Below, in pieces: positions 11,189 through 19,916 of a stretch of 64,000 nucleotides of DNA. The position numbers and the translations under genes are program-made. Under the pieces are notes generated by a model that ran no database searches, had not been told where the DNA came from, and saw only the letters and a program-made list of their open reading frames with translations. Source of the DNA: Rhodanobacter sp. B05 (GTDB lineage Bacteria; Pseudomonadota; Gammaproteobacteria; Xanthomonadales; Rhodanobacteraceae); assembly GCF_002001085.1 (NCBI RefSeq), contig NZ_MUNU01000006.1, positions 59,227 to 123,226 on the forward strand. The letters are read 5' to 3'. Position 1 is the first letter of the stretch, and each line of letters opens with the position of its first letter.

Positions 11189-14100
11189 ACGTTTGCGCTG
11201 GGCCGAGGGTGATGCGCAGGTGATGGATTTGCCCGTCGTCGATCAGCGCGATCGACGCCGTGGAGTCCAGCGTCTGGCCGTCCAGTTGGATGCTCTTCAC
11301 GCGGGCGCAAACCCGATCGGGATTCTCGACGCTGATCTCGTAGCGGGTTGCGCGTTTGGCGCCATGGCGATACGTGATCTGGAATCCCGGCCATGCCTTT
11401 GGCAGGCATGGAGTCACGCGCAGCCGATCGCCCTGCAACCGGAACCCGAGCACGGCCTCCAGCCCGGCGCGGTACAGCCACGCGGCGGAACCGGTGTACC
11501 AGGTCCAGCCGCCGCGGCCGATGTGCGGCGCCACCGAATAGACGTCCGCGCAGGCGACGTAGGGTTCCACCTTGTAGCGTGCGACCGCCTCGGCGCTGTC
11601 GCTGTGATGGATCGGGTTGAGCAGGTCGAACAGCGCGCCGGCCCGGTCGCCGTCGCCGAGGCCGGCCCAGGCGAAGATCGACCAGATCGCGCCATGCGTG
11701 TACTGCCCGCCGTTTTCGCGCACGCCGGGCGGATAGCCCTTGATGTAACCGGGATCCTCCTTGCCGTCCTGGTCGAACGGCGGCGTGAACAAACGGGCCA
11801 CCTTGTGCTCGTGGTCGATCAGCAAATCGTCGACCGAGGCCATCGCCTGCACCGCGTGGGCGCGGTTGCCGCTGCCGGCGATCACGCTCCACGACTGGGC
11901 AATCGTGTCGATCCGGCATTGCTCGCTGTCCTTCGAGCCGAGCGGCGTGCCATCGTCGTAGTAGCCGCGGCGATACCATGCGCCGTCCCACGCCTGCTCC
12001 AGCGCCTCGCGCAAGGTGTTGGCGTAGTCGCGCCAGTTCACCGCGCGCTTGTCGTCGCGCCGGTCCGCTTCCTCTGCCAGCGCATCGATCGCGCACAGCA
12101 GGAACCATCCGAGCCAGCTGCTTTCGCCACGGCCGTTCGCACCGACCAGGTTCATGCCGTCGTTCCAGTCGCCGGTGCCGATCAGCGGCAGGCCATGCGC
12201 GCCGCGGGTGAGGCTGGAGTCGATCGCCAGCGCGCAGTGCTCGTACAGCGACACCTTGTCGTCCGAGGCTTCGGGCTGGAAGAACGCGTCGGTGGCGTCA
12301 TCGGGAATCGGCTGGCCCTTGAGGAAAGGCAGCATCTCGTCCAGCACCGCGCGGTCGCCGCTCACCTCGACGTAGTGCATCGCCACATGGGCCAGCCAGA
12401 CGCGGTCGTCGCGGATCCTGGTGCGAATACCCTGGCCGCTGGGTGGCAGCCACCAGTGCTGCACATCGCCCTCGGCGAACTGTCGGCCGGCGGCGCGCAA
12501 CAAATGTCCGCGGGCCAGGTCGGGTCGGCTTACGCACAGCGCCATCACGTCCTGCAGCTGGTCGCGGTAGCCCCACGCGCCGCTGGCCTGGTAATACGCC
12601 GTGCGTGCCCACAGGCGGCAGGCGGTGACCTGGTACAACAGCCAGTCGTTGAGCAGCAGATCCATGGCGCGATCGGGCGTGCGCACCTGCACGGTGTCGA
12701 GCAGGTCGTTCCATTGTGCGGTGACCTCGGCCATGGCGGCGTCGAAGTCGCCGGCACGGTACTTCGCGATCAACGCCTGGGCGGCGGCTTCGTCGGTGCC
12801 ATCGCCGAGCAGGAACAGCAGGTCCAGCTGCGTATCCGGCGGCAGTTCGACGTGGGTCTGCAAGGCCGCGCACGGATCCAGCCCGGCACCGAGCCGGCCG
12901 TTGAGTGCGCCGCCGTCATGCAGGGCAGCGGGTTGGGCGATGCTGCCGAGCCCGCCGAGGAAGCTTGCGCGATCACCGCTGATCGACTGCTGCGCGCCGC
13001 ACAGATCGAAGAACGCGATCCGTTCGCCGAAATCCGCGCGCCAGCGATTGCGCGCGAACAGCGCGCCGCTCGCTTCATCACGCGCGGTGATCACGAACGG
13101 TGCCGGCGTGCTGCCATTCGGGCCCAGCGCCCATTCGACGTAGCCGGTGATCGACAACCGGCGCGCGCGGTTCGAGCGGTTGCACAGGCGCAAGCGCGAC
13201 AGCTTGACCGGGTCGCCGGTCGGCACGCATACGGTCAGCTCCAGCTCGATGCCGTGGGCGTCGTGCTGAAAGCGCGTCCAGCCCTTGCCGTGGGTGGTCA
13301 CATAGTTCGCGCCCGGCACGTGGATCGGCAGTGCGGTGGCACTCCACAGGTCGCCATTGTCACTGTCGCGCAGGTAGATCGCCTCGTGCGGCATGTCGCT
13401 GACCGGATCGTTCGGCCACGGCGTCAGCGGATTCTGCTGGCTGTTGATCGACCACGCGTAGCCGCCGCCCTCGGCGGTGACCAGGCAGCCGAAGTCGGGG
13501 TTGGCAATCACGTTGGTCCACGGCGCCGGCGTGGGTCGCGCGGCATCCAGCGCGATCCGATACGCGCGGCCGTCCTGGCAGAAGCCGCCGTAACCGTTGG
13601 CGAACTCCAGCGCAGCGGTGGCAACGCCGGGTGCCGCCGGCGTGCTGGCGCGGATCGGCGCGCTCGTTGCCGCGGTGGCAGCGGGGATGGCGGCCTCGTC
13701 GTCGCCGGCATGCGCCAGCACCAGCCGCGCCACGCTCAGCAGACCATCGCGCAGTTGCTCGCCGATGTTGGAATCACGCAGGCAAAACAGCTCTGCCCTG
13801 GGCGCATCGGTGTCGGCAGCCAGCGCCTTTTTCTGCGCGTCCACGCGCTGCTGCAGCGCTTGCCGCAGGTCGGTGGCGTCGTCGGTGAGCTGATCGAGCA
13901 CCACCACGTCGACGGCCAGTTGCCGCGCGCGCCACCAGCGCTGGGCCAGTAGCAGCTCGTCCAGACGATCCAGTCCGGCGCGCTCGCGCAGGCACAAAAG
14001 GGCGATCGGCCGGTCGCCGGAAATACTCGCGCCCCACAAGGTGGGTGCACCGCCATGCCCGCGCATGCGCGTGCTGGCGGCGGCGCGCTGGCTGGAATCG

Positions 14101-15059
14101 CTGTACAGCAAGCCACTCATCCAGTGCGCGAAGCGCGCCGCCTGCGCGGGGTCGATGCCGAGCTGCTGCAGCTCGGTCTCGGCATCTCGCGTGGCGGCCG
14201 CAAACAGCTGGGCGGCCGCCTCCGGATCCTGCAGCCGCGCGCTCAAGGCGATCGCGCCCGCGCGGGTGTCGGCCAGCTGGGTCCACAGCAGCAGGCGAAT
14301 GCTGGTGCCCGGTGCCAGGCTGAATTCGCGGCGCAGGCTGAACACCGGATCGAGCACGCAGCCGTTGGTATTCGACAGTGCCGCGCCCGGCTGCATCGCC
14401 TGCGCATGACGCAGGGTGCGGCCGCGGCCGAGGAAACGGGCGCGGTCGGTTTCATGGCTGCTGCCGTCGGCCGACCGGCCTTCGATCTGCAGCGCCTGCG
14501 CGGCCCAGACCTCGGCCTGGCTGTCGCTGCGCCGCCGCCGCGTCGCCAGCAACAAGCCGTGTACCGCATCCCACTCGGTCTGCACGAACATCTTGGAAAA
14601 CGCGGGATGCCCGTCATCGTCGCCGCTGGGACCCAGCACCAGTTCGGCATAACTGGTCAACGACAGCGTGCGCTGGCGATCACCGTGGTTGCTCAGGGTC
14701 AGCCGGCGCAAGGCGACATCGTCGGTAGGCGACACGGCCACGTCCAGCTCGTGGTGCAGGCTGTGGTGGCGGCCACTGAAGCAGGCCCGGCCCGGGCTGA
14801 AATCCACCGCGTCATCGGGCCTGGCGACGCCGAATGGCTGCGCGGTGGGTGACCACACCGCGCCGCTGGTCTCGTCGCGCAGCAACAGGAAGTTGCCCCA
14901 GGGATCGGCCACCGGATCCTCGCGCCAGCGCGTCACCGCCAGCCCATGCCAGTGGTCGAAGCCGGTACCGCTGCCGCTGAGCATGACGGTGTAGCGCCGA
15001 TTGCCGAGCAGTTGCATGGCGGCCGGGGAAGACCGTGAACCGGATGGGGGGAAGGACAT
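11187..15059 (-). CDS. GH94-family phosphorylase-like protein (NdvB C-terminal type)
   Basis: A large protein (1290 residues) of the glycoside hydrolase 94 / glycosyltransferase 36 family, related to 1,2-beta-oligoglucan phosphorylases and to the C-terminal half of NdvB cyclic beta-1,2-glucan synthases. Two super-sandwich modules are visible, one beginning MQLLGNRRYTVML near residue 15 and a second around AFVI-type ANGYGGF, followed by the (alpha/alpha)6 barrel with the catalytic-loop signature GTGDWNDGMN near residue 964 and the conserved ending WTWYTGSAAWLYRAG...RVTPCLPKAWPGF. There is no GT84 synthase domain or membrane segment. Starts at 15212, 15059 and 15017 are possible; 15059 has GGAG upstream. 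Phosphorolysis versus another activity cannot be decided by reading. Divergent from a glycoamylase-like gene, suggesting shared beta-1,2-glucan metabolism. Confidence 0.85.
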   Translation of the reverse strand: MSFPPSGSRSSPAAMQLLGNRRYTVMLSGSGTGFDHWHGLAVTRWREDPVADPWGNFLLLRDETSGAVWSPTAQPFGVARPDDAVDFSPGRACFSGRHHSLHHELDVAVSPTDDVALRRLTLSNHGDRQRTLSLTSYAELVLGPSGDDDGHPAFSKMFVQTEWDAVHGLLLATRRRRSDSQAEVWAAQALQIEGRSADGSSHETDRARFLGRGRTLRHAQAMQPGAALSNTNGCVLDPVFSLRREFSLAPGTSIRLLLWTQLADTRAGAIALSARLQDPEAAAQLFAAATRDAETELQQLGIDPAQAARFAHWMSGLLYSDSSQRAAASTRMRGHGGAPTLWGASISGDRPIALLCLRERAGLDRLDELLLAQRWWRARQLAVDVVVLDQLTDDATDLRQALQQRVDAQKKALAADTDAPRAELFCLRDSNIGEQLRDGLLSVARLVLAHAGDDEAAIPAATAATSAPIRASTPAAPGVATAALEFANGYGGFCQDGRAYRIALDAARPTPAPWTNVIANPDFGCLVTAEGGGYAWSINSQQNPLTPWPNDPVSDMPHEAIYLRDSDNGDLWSATALPIHVPGANYVTTHGKGWTRFQHDAHGIELELTVCVPTGDPVKLSRLRLCNRSNRARRLSITGYVEWALGPNGSTPAPFVITARDEASGALFARNRWRADFGERIAFFDLCGAQQSISGDRASFLGGLGSIAQPAALHDGGALNGRLGAGLDPCAALQTHVELPPDTQLDLLFLLGDGTDEAAAQALIAKYRAGDFDAAMAEVTAQWNDLLDTVQVRTPDRAMDLLLNDWLLYQVTACRLWARTAYYQASGAWGYRDQLQDVMALCVSRPDLARGHLLRAAGRQFAEGDVQHWWLPPSGQGIRTRIRDDRVWLAHVAMHYVEVSGDRAVLDEMLPFLKGQPIPDDATDAFFQPEASDDKVSLYEHCALAIDSSLTRGAHGLPLIGTGDWNDGMNLVGANGRGESSWLGWFLLCAIDALAEEADRRDDKRAVNWRDYANTLREALEQAWDGAWYRRGYYDDGTPLGSKDSEQCRIDTIAQSWSVIAGSGNRAHAVQAMASVDDLLIDHEHKVARLFTPPFDQDGKEDPGYIKGYPPGVRENGGQYTHGAIWSIFAWAGLGDGDRAGALFDLLNPIHHSDSAEAVARYKVEPYVACADVYSVAPHIGRGGWTWYTGSAAWLYRAGLEAVLGFRLQGDRLRVTPCLPKAWPGFQITYRHGAKRATRYEISVENPDRVCARVKSIQLDGQTLDSTASIALIDDGQIHHLRITLGPAQT

Positions 15060-15389
15060 GGGCGAGCCGACTCCTGCAGGTGCGCGGCGCGCGGGCGCCG
15101 CCGGGATATCCGCCAAGCCTACGGCCAGCGCGGGGTAATGGCGCGTGAAGCTGCCATCTGCACGGGTTGCATGCACGTACCCCGGCACACTGGGCGGCAC
15201 GTTCGTCGCCATCAGCCACTCGCACGAATGCCCGCGATGCTTGTCTCAACGACGATCGGCATGCGCCGCGCTGCATGCGCCGGGTGGGGCATGCAGCTCG
15301 ATGGTGCTGCGCATCGTGAGATGCTGGGTTACCGTTACCGGTCGACGCCAGCCGATGCATTTACCTGCTTAGGAGTCCGGACGTACCTG
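15060..15389. other. Divergent intergenic region between GH94 and glycoamylase genes
   Basis: About 330 bases between the chosen starts of two divergent genes. The first part may belong to a longer GH94 N-terminus (an open frame runs to 15212). The rest presumably contains both promoters; I recognise no definite promoter or operator. Confidence 0.4.
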
Positions 15390-16724
15390 ATGCCCCAGCT
15401 CTGCACCCTTCCCGACGACGACTTCCTCGATCGCTTGCAGCGTGGCGCCTTCGACTACTTCGTCGACACCATGAACCCCGCCAACGGCTTGATCCCCGAC
15501 ACCTCCCGCGACAACTCGCCGGTCAGCATCGCGGTGGTCGGCTTTGCGTTGTCGGCCTATCCCGCGGCGGTCGAGCGCGGCTGGATGGAGCGTGCCGAGG
15601 CGGTGCGGCGCAGTTTGCTGGCGCTGCACTTCTTTCGCGACAGCGACCAGAGCGGCAGCCCGACCGCGACCGGTTACAAGGGTTTCTACTACCACTTCCT
15701 CGATATCCACTCCGGCACGCGGGTGTGGCAATCGGAGCTGTCGATGATCGACAGCGCGATGCTGATCGCCGGCATGCTCACCGCGGCCGCCTATTTCACC
15801 GCCGATACGCCGGCCGAGACCGAGCTGCGCGAGCTGGCCGAGCTGCTGTATCGGCGGGTCGACTGGCGCTGGTCGCAGGACGGCCAGGGCACCATCCGGC
15901 AGGGCTGGAAGCCCGAATGCGGCTATTTGCATTACGGCTGGGAGGGTTACAGCGAGGCCTTGCTGCTGTATGCGCTGGCGCTGGGCTCGCCGACCCATCC
16001 GATTTCCGCCGACTGCTATCCGGCGTGGACCGCCACCTATCAGTGGGAGAACCTGTACGACCAGGATTTTCTGTATGCCGGCCCGCTGTTCATCCATCAC
16101 TTCTCGCAGGCGTGGATCGACCTGCGCGGGATCCGTGATCCCTTCATGCAGCAGAAGCAATCGGACTATTTCGAGAATGGCCGGCGCGCGGTTTTCGTAC
16201 AGCGCAGATACACCCAGCTCAACCCGCACGAATTCGTCGGCTACGATCGAAACTGCTGGGGCCTGTCGGCCTGCGACGGCCCCAACGGCGACCAGGTCGG
16301 GCCACGAAATCCGCAGTTGCGCGTGTTCGGCTATGCCGCGCGCGGCGTTCCGTACGGTCCGGATGACGGCACCTTGTCCCCCCCGTCGGTGCTGGCCTCC
16401 GTGCCGTTCGCACCGGAGCTCGCGCTGGCTGCCCTGCGCAACATGTTGCTGCGTTATCCGCAACTGCTCAGCGCCGATCGCCTGACCACCAGCTTCAATG
16501 CCACCTTGAGCGACAGCGACGGCCAGCCGTGGGTGTCGCCAGGCCACTACGGGCTGGACCAGGGCATCATCTTCATGATGATCGAGAACCATCGCTCCGG
16601 CTGGATCTGGCAACTGCTGCGCGGCTGTTCCTGGCTGCGCGACGGTTTGCGCCACGCGGGATTCGCGGGTGGCTGGCTGGATCAGGCCACCCTGGATCAG
16701 GCCGCCGGAGCAACCAGCCGATGA
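15390..16724 (+). CDS. Glycoamylase-like (PF10091) glucan hydrolase
   Basis: A 444-residue (alpha/alpha)6-barrel protein of the PF10091 family. Recognisable parts are FDYFVDTMNPANGLIPD, TRDN-like SRDNSPVSIAVVGFALSAYP, GFYYHFLDIHSGTR near residue 98, WSQDGQGTIRQGW, and the C-terminal YGLDQGIIFMMIENHRSGWIW. The family includes GH144 beta-1,2-glucanases and the middle domain of NdvB-type cyclic glucan synthases, so together with the divergent GH94 gene a beta-1,2-glucan substrate is the best inference; the glycoamylase name is only a family label. No signal peptide is visible with the ATG at 15390, where an AGGAG lies 14 bases upstream. Four-base overlap with the following flavoprotein gene indicates an operon. 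Confidence 0.82.
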   Translation: MPQLCTLPDDDFLDRLQRGAFDYFVDTMNPANGLIPDTSRDNSPVSIAVVGFALSAYPAAVERGWMERAEAVRRSLLALHFFRDSDQSGSPTATGYKGFYYHFLDIHSGTRVWQSELSMIDSAMLIAGMLTAAAYFTADTPAETELRELAELLYRRVDWRWSQDGQGTIRQGWKPECGYLHYGWEGYSEALLLYALALGSPTHPISADCYPAWTATYQWENLYDQDFLYAGPLFIHHFSQAWIDLRGIRDPFMQQKQSDYFENGRRAVFVQRRYTQLNPHEFVGYDRNCWGLSACDGPNGDQVGPRNPQLRVFGYAARGVPYGPDDGTLSPPSVLASVPFAPELALAALRNMLLRYPQLLSADRLTTSFNATLSDSDGQPWVSPGHYGLDQGIIFMMIENHRSGWIWQLLRGCSWLRDGLRHAGFAGGWLDQATLDQAAGATSR

Positions 16725-18244
16725 GCGCGAACTTCGATGCCGGCATCCGCACCCCCGACGATGCGTATGAGCGCAAGCGCCTTGCTGCGGTTCATCCCGA
16801 CTCCTGGAACAATCCCGCGCCGGGCGGCCCCTATCAGCTGGTGGTCGTGGGCGGCGGTGCCGCCGGGCTGGTCGCCGCCCGCGAGGCGGCGGCACTCGGT
16901 GCCAGGGTGGCGCTGATCGAGCGGCATCTGCTCGGCGGTACCTGCTTCAACACCGGCTGCGTGCCGTCCAAGGCCTTGATCCGCACCGCCAGTCTGTATG
17001 GCGAAATGCGCCACGCCACGCGGTACGGCGCGCAGATGCCGGACGAAATCAAGGTGGATTTCGCCGCCGTGATGACGCGCATGCGGCGCATCCGCAGCCA
17101 TCTCACCAGCACCACCTCGGTGCGGCTGCTGGCGGCCAGCGGCGTCGATGTGTTCTTCGGCAACACGCGTTTCGACGGCAGCGACCGCTTGAGCGTGAAT
17201 GGCCAGCCACTGCAGTTCGACAAGGCGCTGATCGCCACCGGCGCGCGGCCGCACATTCCCGACATTCCCGGGCTCAAGCAGGCCGGCTTCCTCACCAACG
17301 CCAGCGTGTTCGATCTCACTGAACTGCCGCCGCGGCTGCTGGTGATCGGTGGCGGCCCGTTGGGCTGCGAACTGGCCCAGGCATTCCAGCGCCTCGGCTC
17401 CCGGGTCATCATCGTGCAGGACCTGCCGCTGTTCCTCGAACACGAGGAACGCGACGCGGCACAAACGTTGTCCGACGCGTTTGCGCGCGACGGCATCGAG
17501 GTCCGGCTCAACACCCAGGCCGTCGCGGTGCGGGTGGAGCAGGGCGTCAAGCTGGTCGACCTGGTCAGCGATGACTACCACAGCACGGTGTCGGTCGATG
17601 CGATTCTCACCGGCGTCGGCCGGCGTCCGAATGTGCAGGGGCTGACGCTGGAGGCGGCCGGTGTCGACTACGGCGAAACCGCCGGCATCGCGGTCGACGA
17701 CCAGCTGCGCAGCAGCAACCCGCGCATCTACGCCGCCGGCGACGTCTGTCTCGAAGCCCGCTACACCAACATCGCCGAAGAGTCCGCCCGCATCGCGGTG
17801 CGCAACGCCCTGCTCGGCGGCAGCGAGCGCCTGAGCAAGCTGGTCATTCCCTGGTGCACCTATACCGATCCGGAGATCGCCCACGTCGGCCTGTATGTGC
17901 GCGAGGCGAATGCCCGCGGCATCCCGGTGAAGACCTTCACCGTCCCCATGCACCAGATCGATCGCGCCATCACCGACAGCGAGGAGGATGGCTTCGTCAA
18001 GATCCATGTCCGCGATGGCAGCGACACGATCCTCGGTGCCACCATCGTCTCGCGCGACGCCGACGACATGATCAACGAGATCACCCTGGCGATGGTCGCG
18101 GGCGTGGGCATGCGCATGCTGGCACGGGTGATCCACGCCTACCCGACCAAGACCGAGGCGATCCGCGAGGCGGCGATCGCCTATAACCGCACGCGGCTGA
18201 CCCCGCGCGTCATCGCGCGGCTGCGCCGCTGGCTGGGTCGTTGA
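16721..18244 (+). CDS. Mercuric-reductase-like pyridine nucleotide-disulfide oxidoreductase
   Basis: A 507-residue FAD- and NAD(P)H-dependent class I disulfide reductase. After a 40-residue lead it shows the FAD motif VVVGGGAAGLVAAREAAALG, the redox disulfide GGTCFNTGCVPSKALIR, a second Rossmann motif VIGGGPLGCELAQAFQRLG, the FAD ribityl motif IYAAGDV and a C-terminal dimerisation domain with HAYPTKTEAIREAA (the usual active-site His position reads HAYPT). It lacks the N-terminal heavy-metal-binding domain and C-terminal vicinal cysteines of true MerA, so mercury reduction is unlikely. The ATG overlaps the glycoamylase-like stop by 4 bases. The link to glucan metabolism is unexplained. Confidence 0.85.
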   Translation: MSANFDAGIRTPDDAYERKRLAAVHPDSWNNPAPGGPYQLVVVGGGAAGLVAAREAAALGARVALIERHLLGGTCFNTGCVPSKALIRTASLYGEMRHATRYGAQMPDEIKVDFAAVMTRMRRIRSHLTSTTSVRLLAASGVDVFFGNTRFDGSDRLSVNGQPLQFDKALIATGARPHIPDIPGLKQAGFLTNASVFDLTELPPRLLVIGGGPLGCELAQAFQRLGSRVIIVQDLPLFLEHEERDAAQTLSDAFARDGIEVRLNTQAVAVRVEQGVKLVDLVSDDYHSTVSVDAILTGVGRRPNVQGLTLEAAGVDYGETAGIAVDDQLRSSNPRIYAAGDVCLEARYTNIAEESARIAVRNALLGGSERLSKLVIPWCTYTDPEIAHVGLYVREANARGIPVKTFTVPMHQIDRAITDSEEDGFVKIHVRDGSDTILGATIVSRDADDMINEITLAMVAGVGMRMLARVIHAYPTKTEAIREAAIAYNRTRLTPRVIARLRRWLGR

Positions 18245-18269
18245 GAGGTTGTGGCTATTCAACCTCTCA
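18242..18269 (+). terminator. Hairpin at the end of the flavoprotein gene
   Basis: Perfect 10-bp stem TGAGAGGTTG/CAACCTCTCA with an 8-base loop, beginning on the stop codon itself. It has no T run, so it may be an imperfect terminator or an mRNA 3'-end stabiliser. Confidence 0.5.
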
Positions 18270-18599
18270 GCCCGGCCATGGCGAGGGCATGGATGCCCGA
18301 GTTGAGGCAACGCAGGAGCAGTTGGCCGATGGCCGGTCGCGGATCGGGCACGCAAGTGTCTGATTCGCGTGAGCGAGTCCGGACAAATCCGCTGGGAGCG
18401 GATTTGAACAGCCGCAGGCTGGCCCGCAGGGTGAATGCCAAGGATGGCATGCATACATGTGCCGGACTCGCGATAGAAGAAAACCACAGGAAGTGGTTTT
18501 CTTCACAGGCGTTGAGTCCTGTCACGTCCGCTTATCGCCCACGCTCCTAGACTTCGTCGTTCCCACCAGGGTCACCCCCACCTCACGCAAGGAAAACCT
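18245..18599. other. Gene-free stretch upstream of gnd with two hairpins
   Basis: About 355 bases without a convincing gene. Besides the hairpin at its left end, it contains a perfect 12-bp stem (18476-18487 with 18493-18504, GAAGAAAACCAC arms) around a 5-base loop, 96 bases before gnd. Short direct echoes such as AAATCCGCTGGGAGCGGATTT form further small palindromes. The region looks like a patchwork of palindromic repeat remnants. Confidence 0.5.
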
Positions 18600-19505
18600 A
18601 TGCAACTCGGCATGATCGGACTGGGCAAGATGGGTGCCAACATGGCGCAGCGCCTGCTCAACGGCGGCCACAAGGTCACCGGCTTCGACCCGGCGGCCGA
18701 CGCGCGCAAGAAACTGGAGAGCAACGGCGGCGGCTCGGCCGACTCGCTCAAGGCGCTGGTGCAGGCGCTGCCCGCGCCGCGCGTGGTGTGGCTGATGGTG
18801 CCATCGGGCAAGGTCACCGACGACACCGTCGATGCCCTGCTGGCGCTGCTGGAAAAGGGCGACACGATGATCGACGGCGGCAATTCCAACTACAAGGACT
18901 CGCTCGGTCATGCAGCAAAGTGCGCCGGCCACGGCATCAACTATGTCGACTGCGGCACCAGCGGTGGCGTGTGGGGTTTGGCCGAGGGTTACAGCATGAT
19001 GGTCGGCGGCGACGAAAAGGTCGTCGATGGCCTGAAGCCGATCTTCGAGACGCTGGCGCCGGCGAAGGACCAGGGCTGGGGCCGCGTCGGCCCGGTCGGT
19101 TCCGGCCACTACACCAAGATGGTCCACAACGGCATCGAGTACGGCATGATGCAGGCCTATGCCGAAGGCTTCTCGATCCTCAAGCACAAGCAGGAATTCG
19201 GCCTCGACCTGCACCAGGTCGGCGAGATCTGGCGCTACGGCAGCGTGGTGCGCTCGTGGCTGCTCGACCTCACCACCGACGCCTTGGGCAAGAATCCGAA
19301 CATGGACGGCATCGCGCCCTACGTCGTCGATTCCGGCGAAGGCCGCTGGACCGTCGACGCCGCGCTTGAACTCAACGTCTCCGCCCCGGTGATCACCCTG
19401 TCGCTGATGGAACGCTTCCGCTCTCGCGACAACGACTCCTTCGCCGACAAGCTGCTGTCGTCGATGCGCAACGAATTTGGCGGGCATGCGATCAAGAAGG
19501 AGTAG
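18600..19505 (+). CDS. gnd: 6-phosphogluconate dehydrogenase, short decarboxylating type
   Basis: Oxidatively decarboxylates 6-phosphogluconate to ribulose 5-phosphate in the pentose phosphate route. The 301-residue length and sequence fit the short (GndA/YqeC-like) class, often NAD-preferring, rather than the 470-residue dimeric class. Visible motifs are the nucleotide fold MQLGMIGLGKMGANMAQRL, DGGNSNYKDS, DCGTSGGVWGL and the catalytic-helix segment GSGHYTKMVHNGIEYGMMQAYAEG with the active-site Lys. AAGGAA lies 6 bases before the ATG. It appears monocistronic, with hairpins upstream. Cofactor preference is inferred from class only. Confidence 0.93.
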   Translation: MQLGMIGLGKMGANMAQRLLNGGHKVTGFDPAADARKKLESNGGGSADSLKALVQALPAPRVVWLMVPSGKVTDDTVDALLALLEKGDTMIDGGNSNYKDSLGHAAKCAGHGINYVDCGTSGGVWGLAEGYSMMVGGDEKVVDGLKPIFETLAPAKDQGWGRVGPVGSGHYTKMVHNGIEYGMMQAYAEGFSILKHKQEFGLDLHQVGEIWRYGSVVRSWLLDLTTDALGKNPNMDGIAPYVVDSGEGRWTVDAALELNVSAPVITLSLMERFRSRDNDSFADKLLSSMRNEFGGHAIKKE

Positions 19506-19916
19506 CGCAGCCGCATTCGCCAGGGAGCAGCACGGTCGCACTCGCTTGTGCCCCGTGCCATGCCCTCGCGACAAAGACCCCGACCGTCACGCCCGCGCGA
19601 CAAATATCCCTCCAGCCCGTCATGCCTGCGAAGGCAGGCATCGCACTTCGCACTTCAGCATCGGCGGGCTCACTGCATCCGGACGCCACCGCATCCCCCT
19701 GACCCGAAAGCGCCAATGCTGCCGCCGCATGTTTCGCCAGGTACGACAGTACCCGGGGTTGGCGCAACCGAAGCATGAAGCCCATCGTGTTCGCGCCCGG
19801 CCATCGAACGCGCTGTAAAGTAGCGCGCTGGCCCGGACTCTCCCGCTGGATACGTTTCATCGAGAGTACGCATGGCTGCCAGGCCGAATTGAAATCCCAT
19901 GGGAACACCCTGCCGC
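19506..19916. other. Gene-free stretch between gnd and hsdM
   Basis: About 410 bases without a recognisable gene. It holds a small palindrome (ATGCCTGC/GCAGGCAT arms at 19622-19629 and 19634-19641, of the common TCATGCCTGCGAAGGCAGGCAT repeat type) and short C-rich direct echoes. The promoter for the restriction-modification operon should lie in its right part, but I cannot assign one with confidence. Confidence 0.5.

Noticed and set aside
11136..13952. Very long open frame (938 codons) opposite the GH94 gene
   Set aside because: It is antisense to a clearly recognisable GH94 protein, has no family resemblance and the residue mix (Arg/Val/Gln/Ala-rich) of a GC-rich shadow frame.
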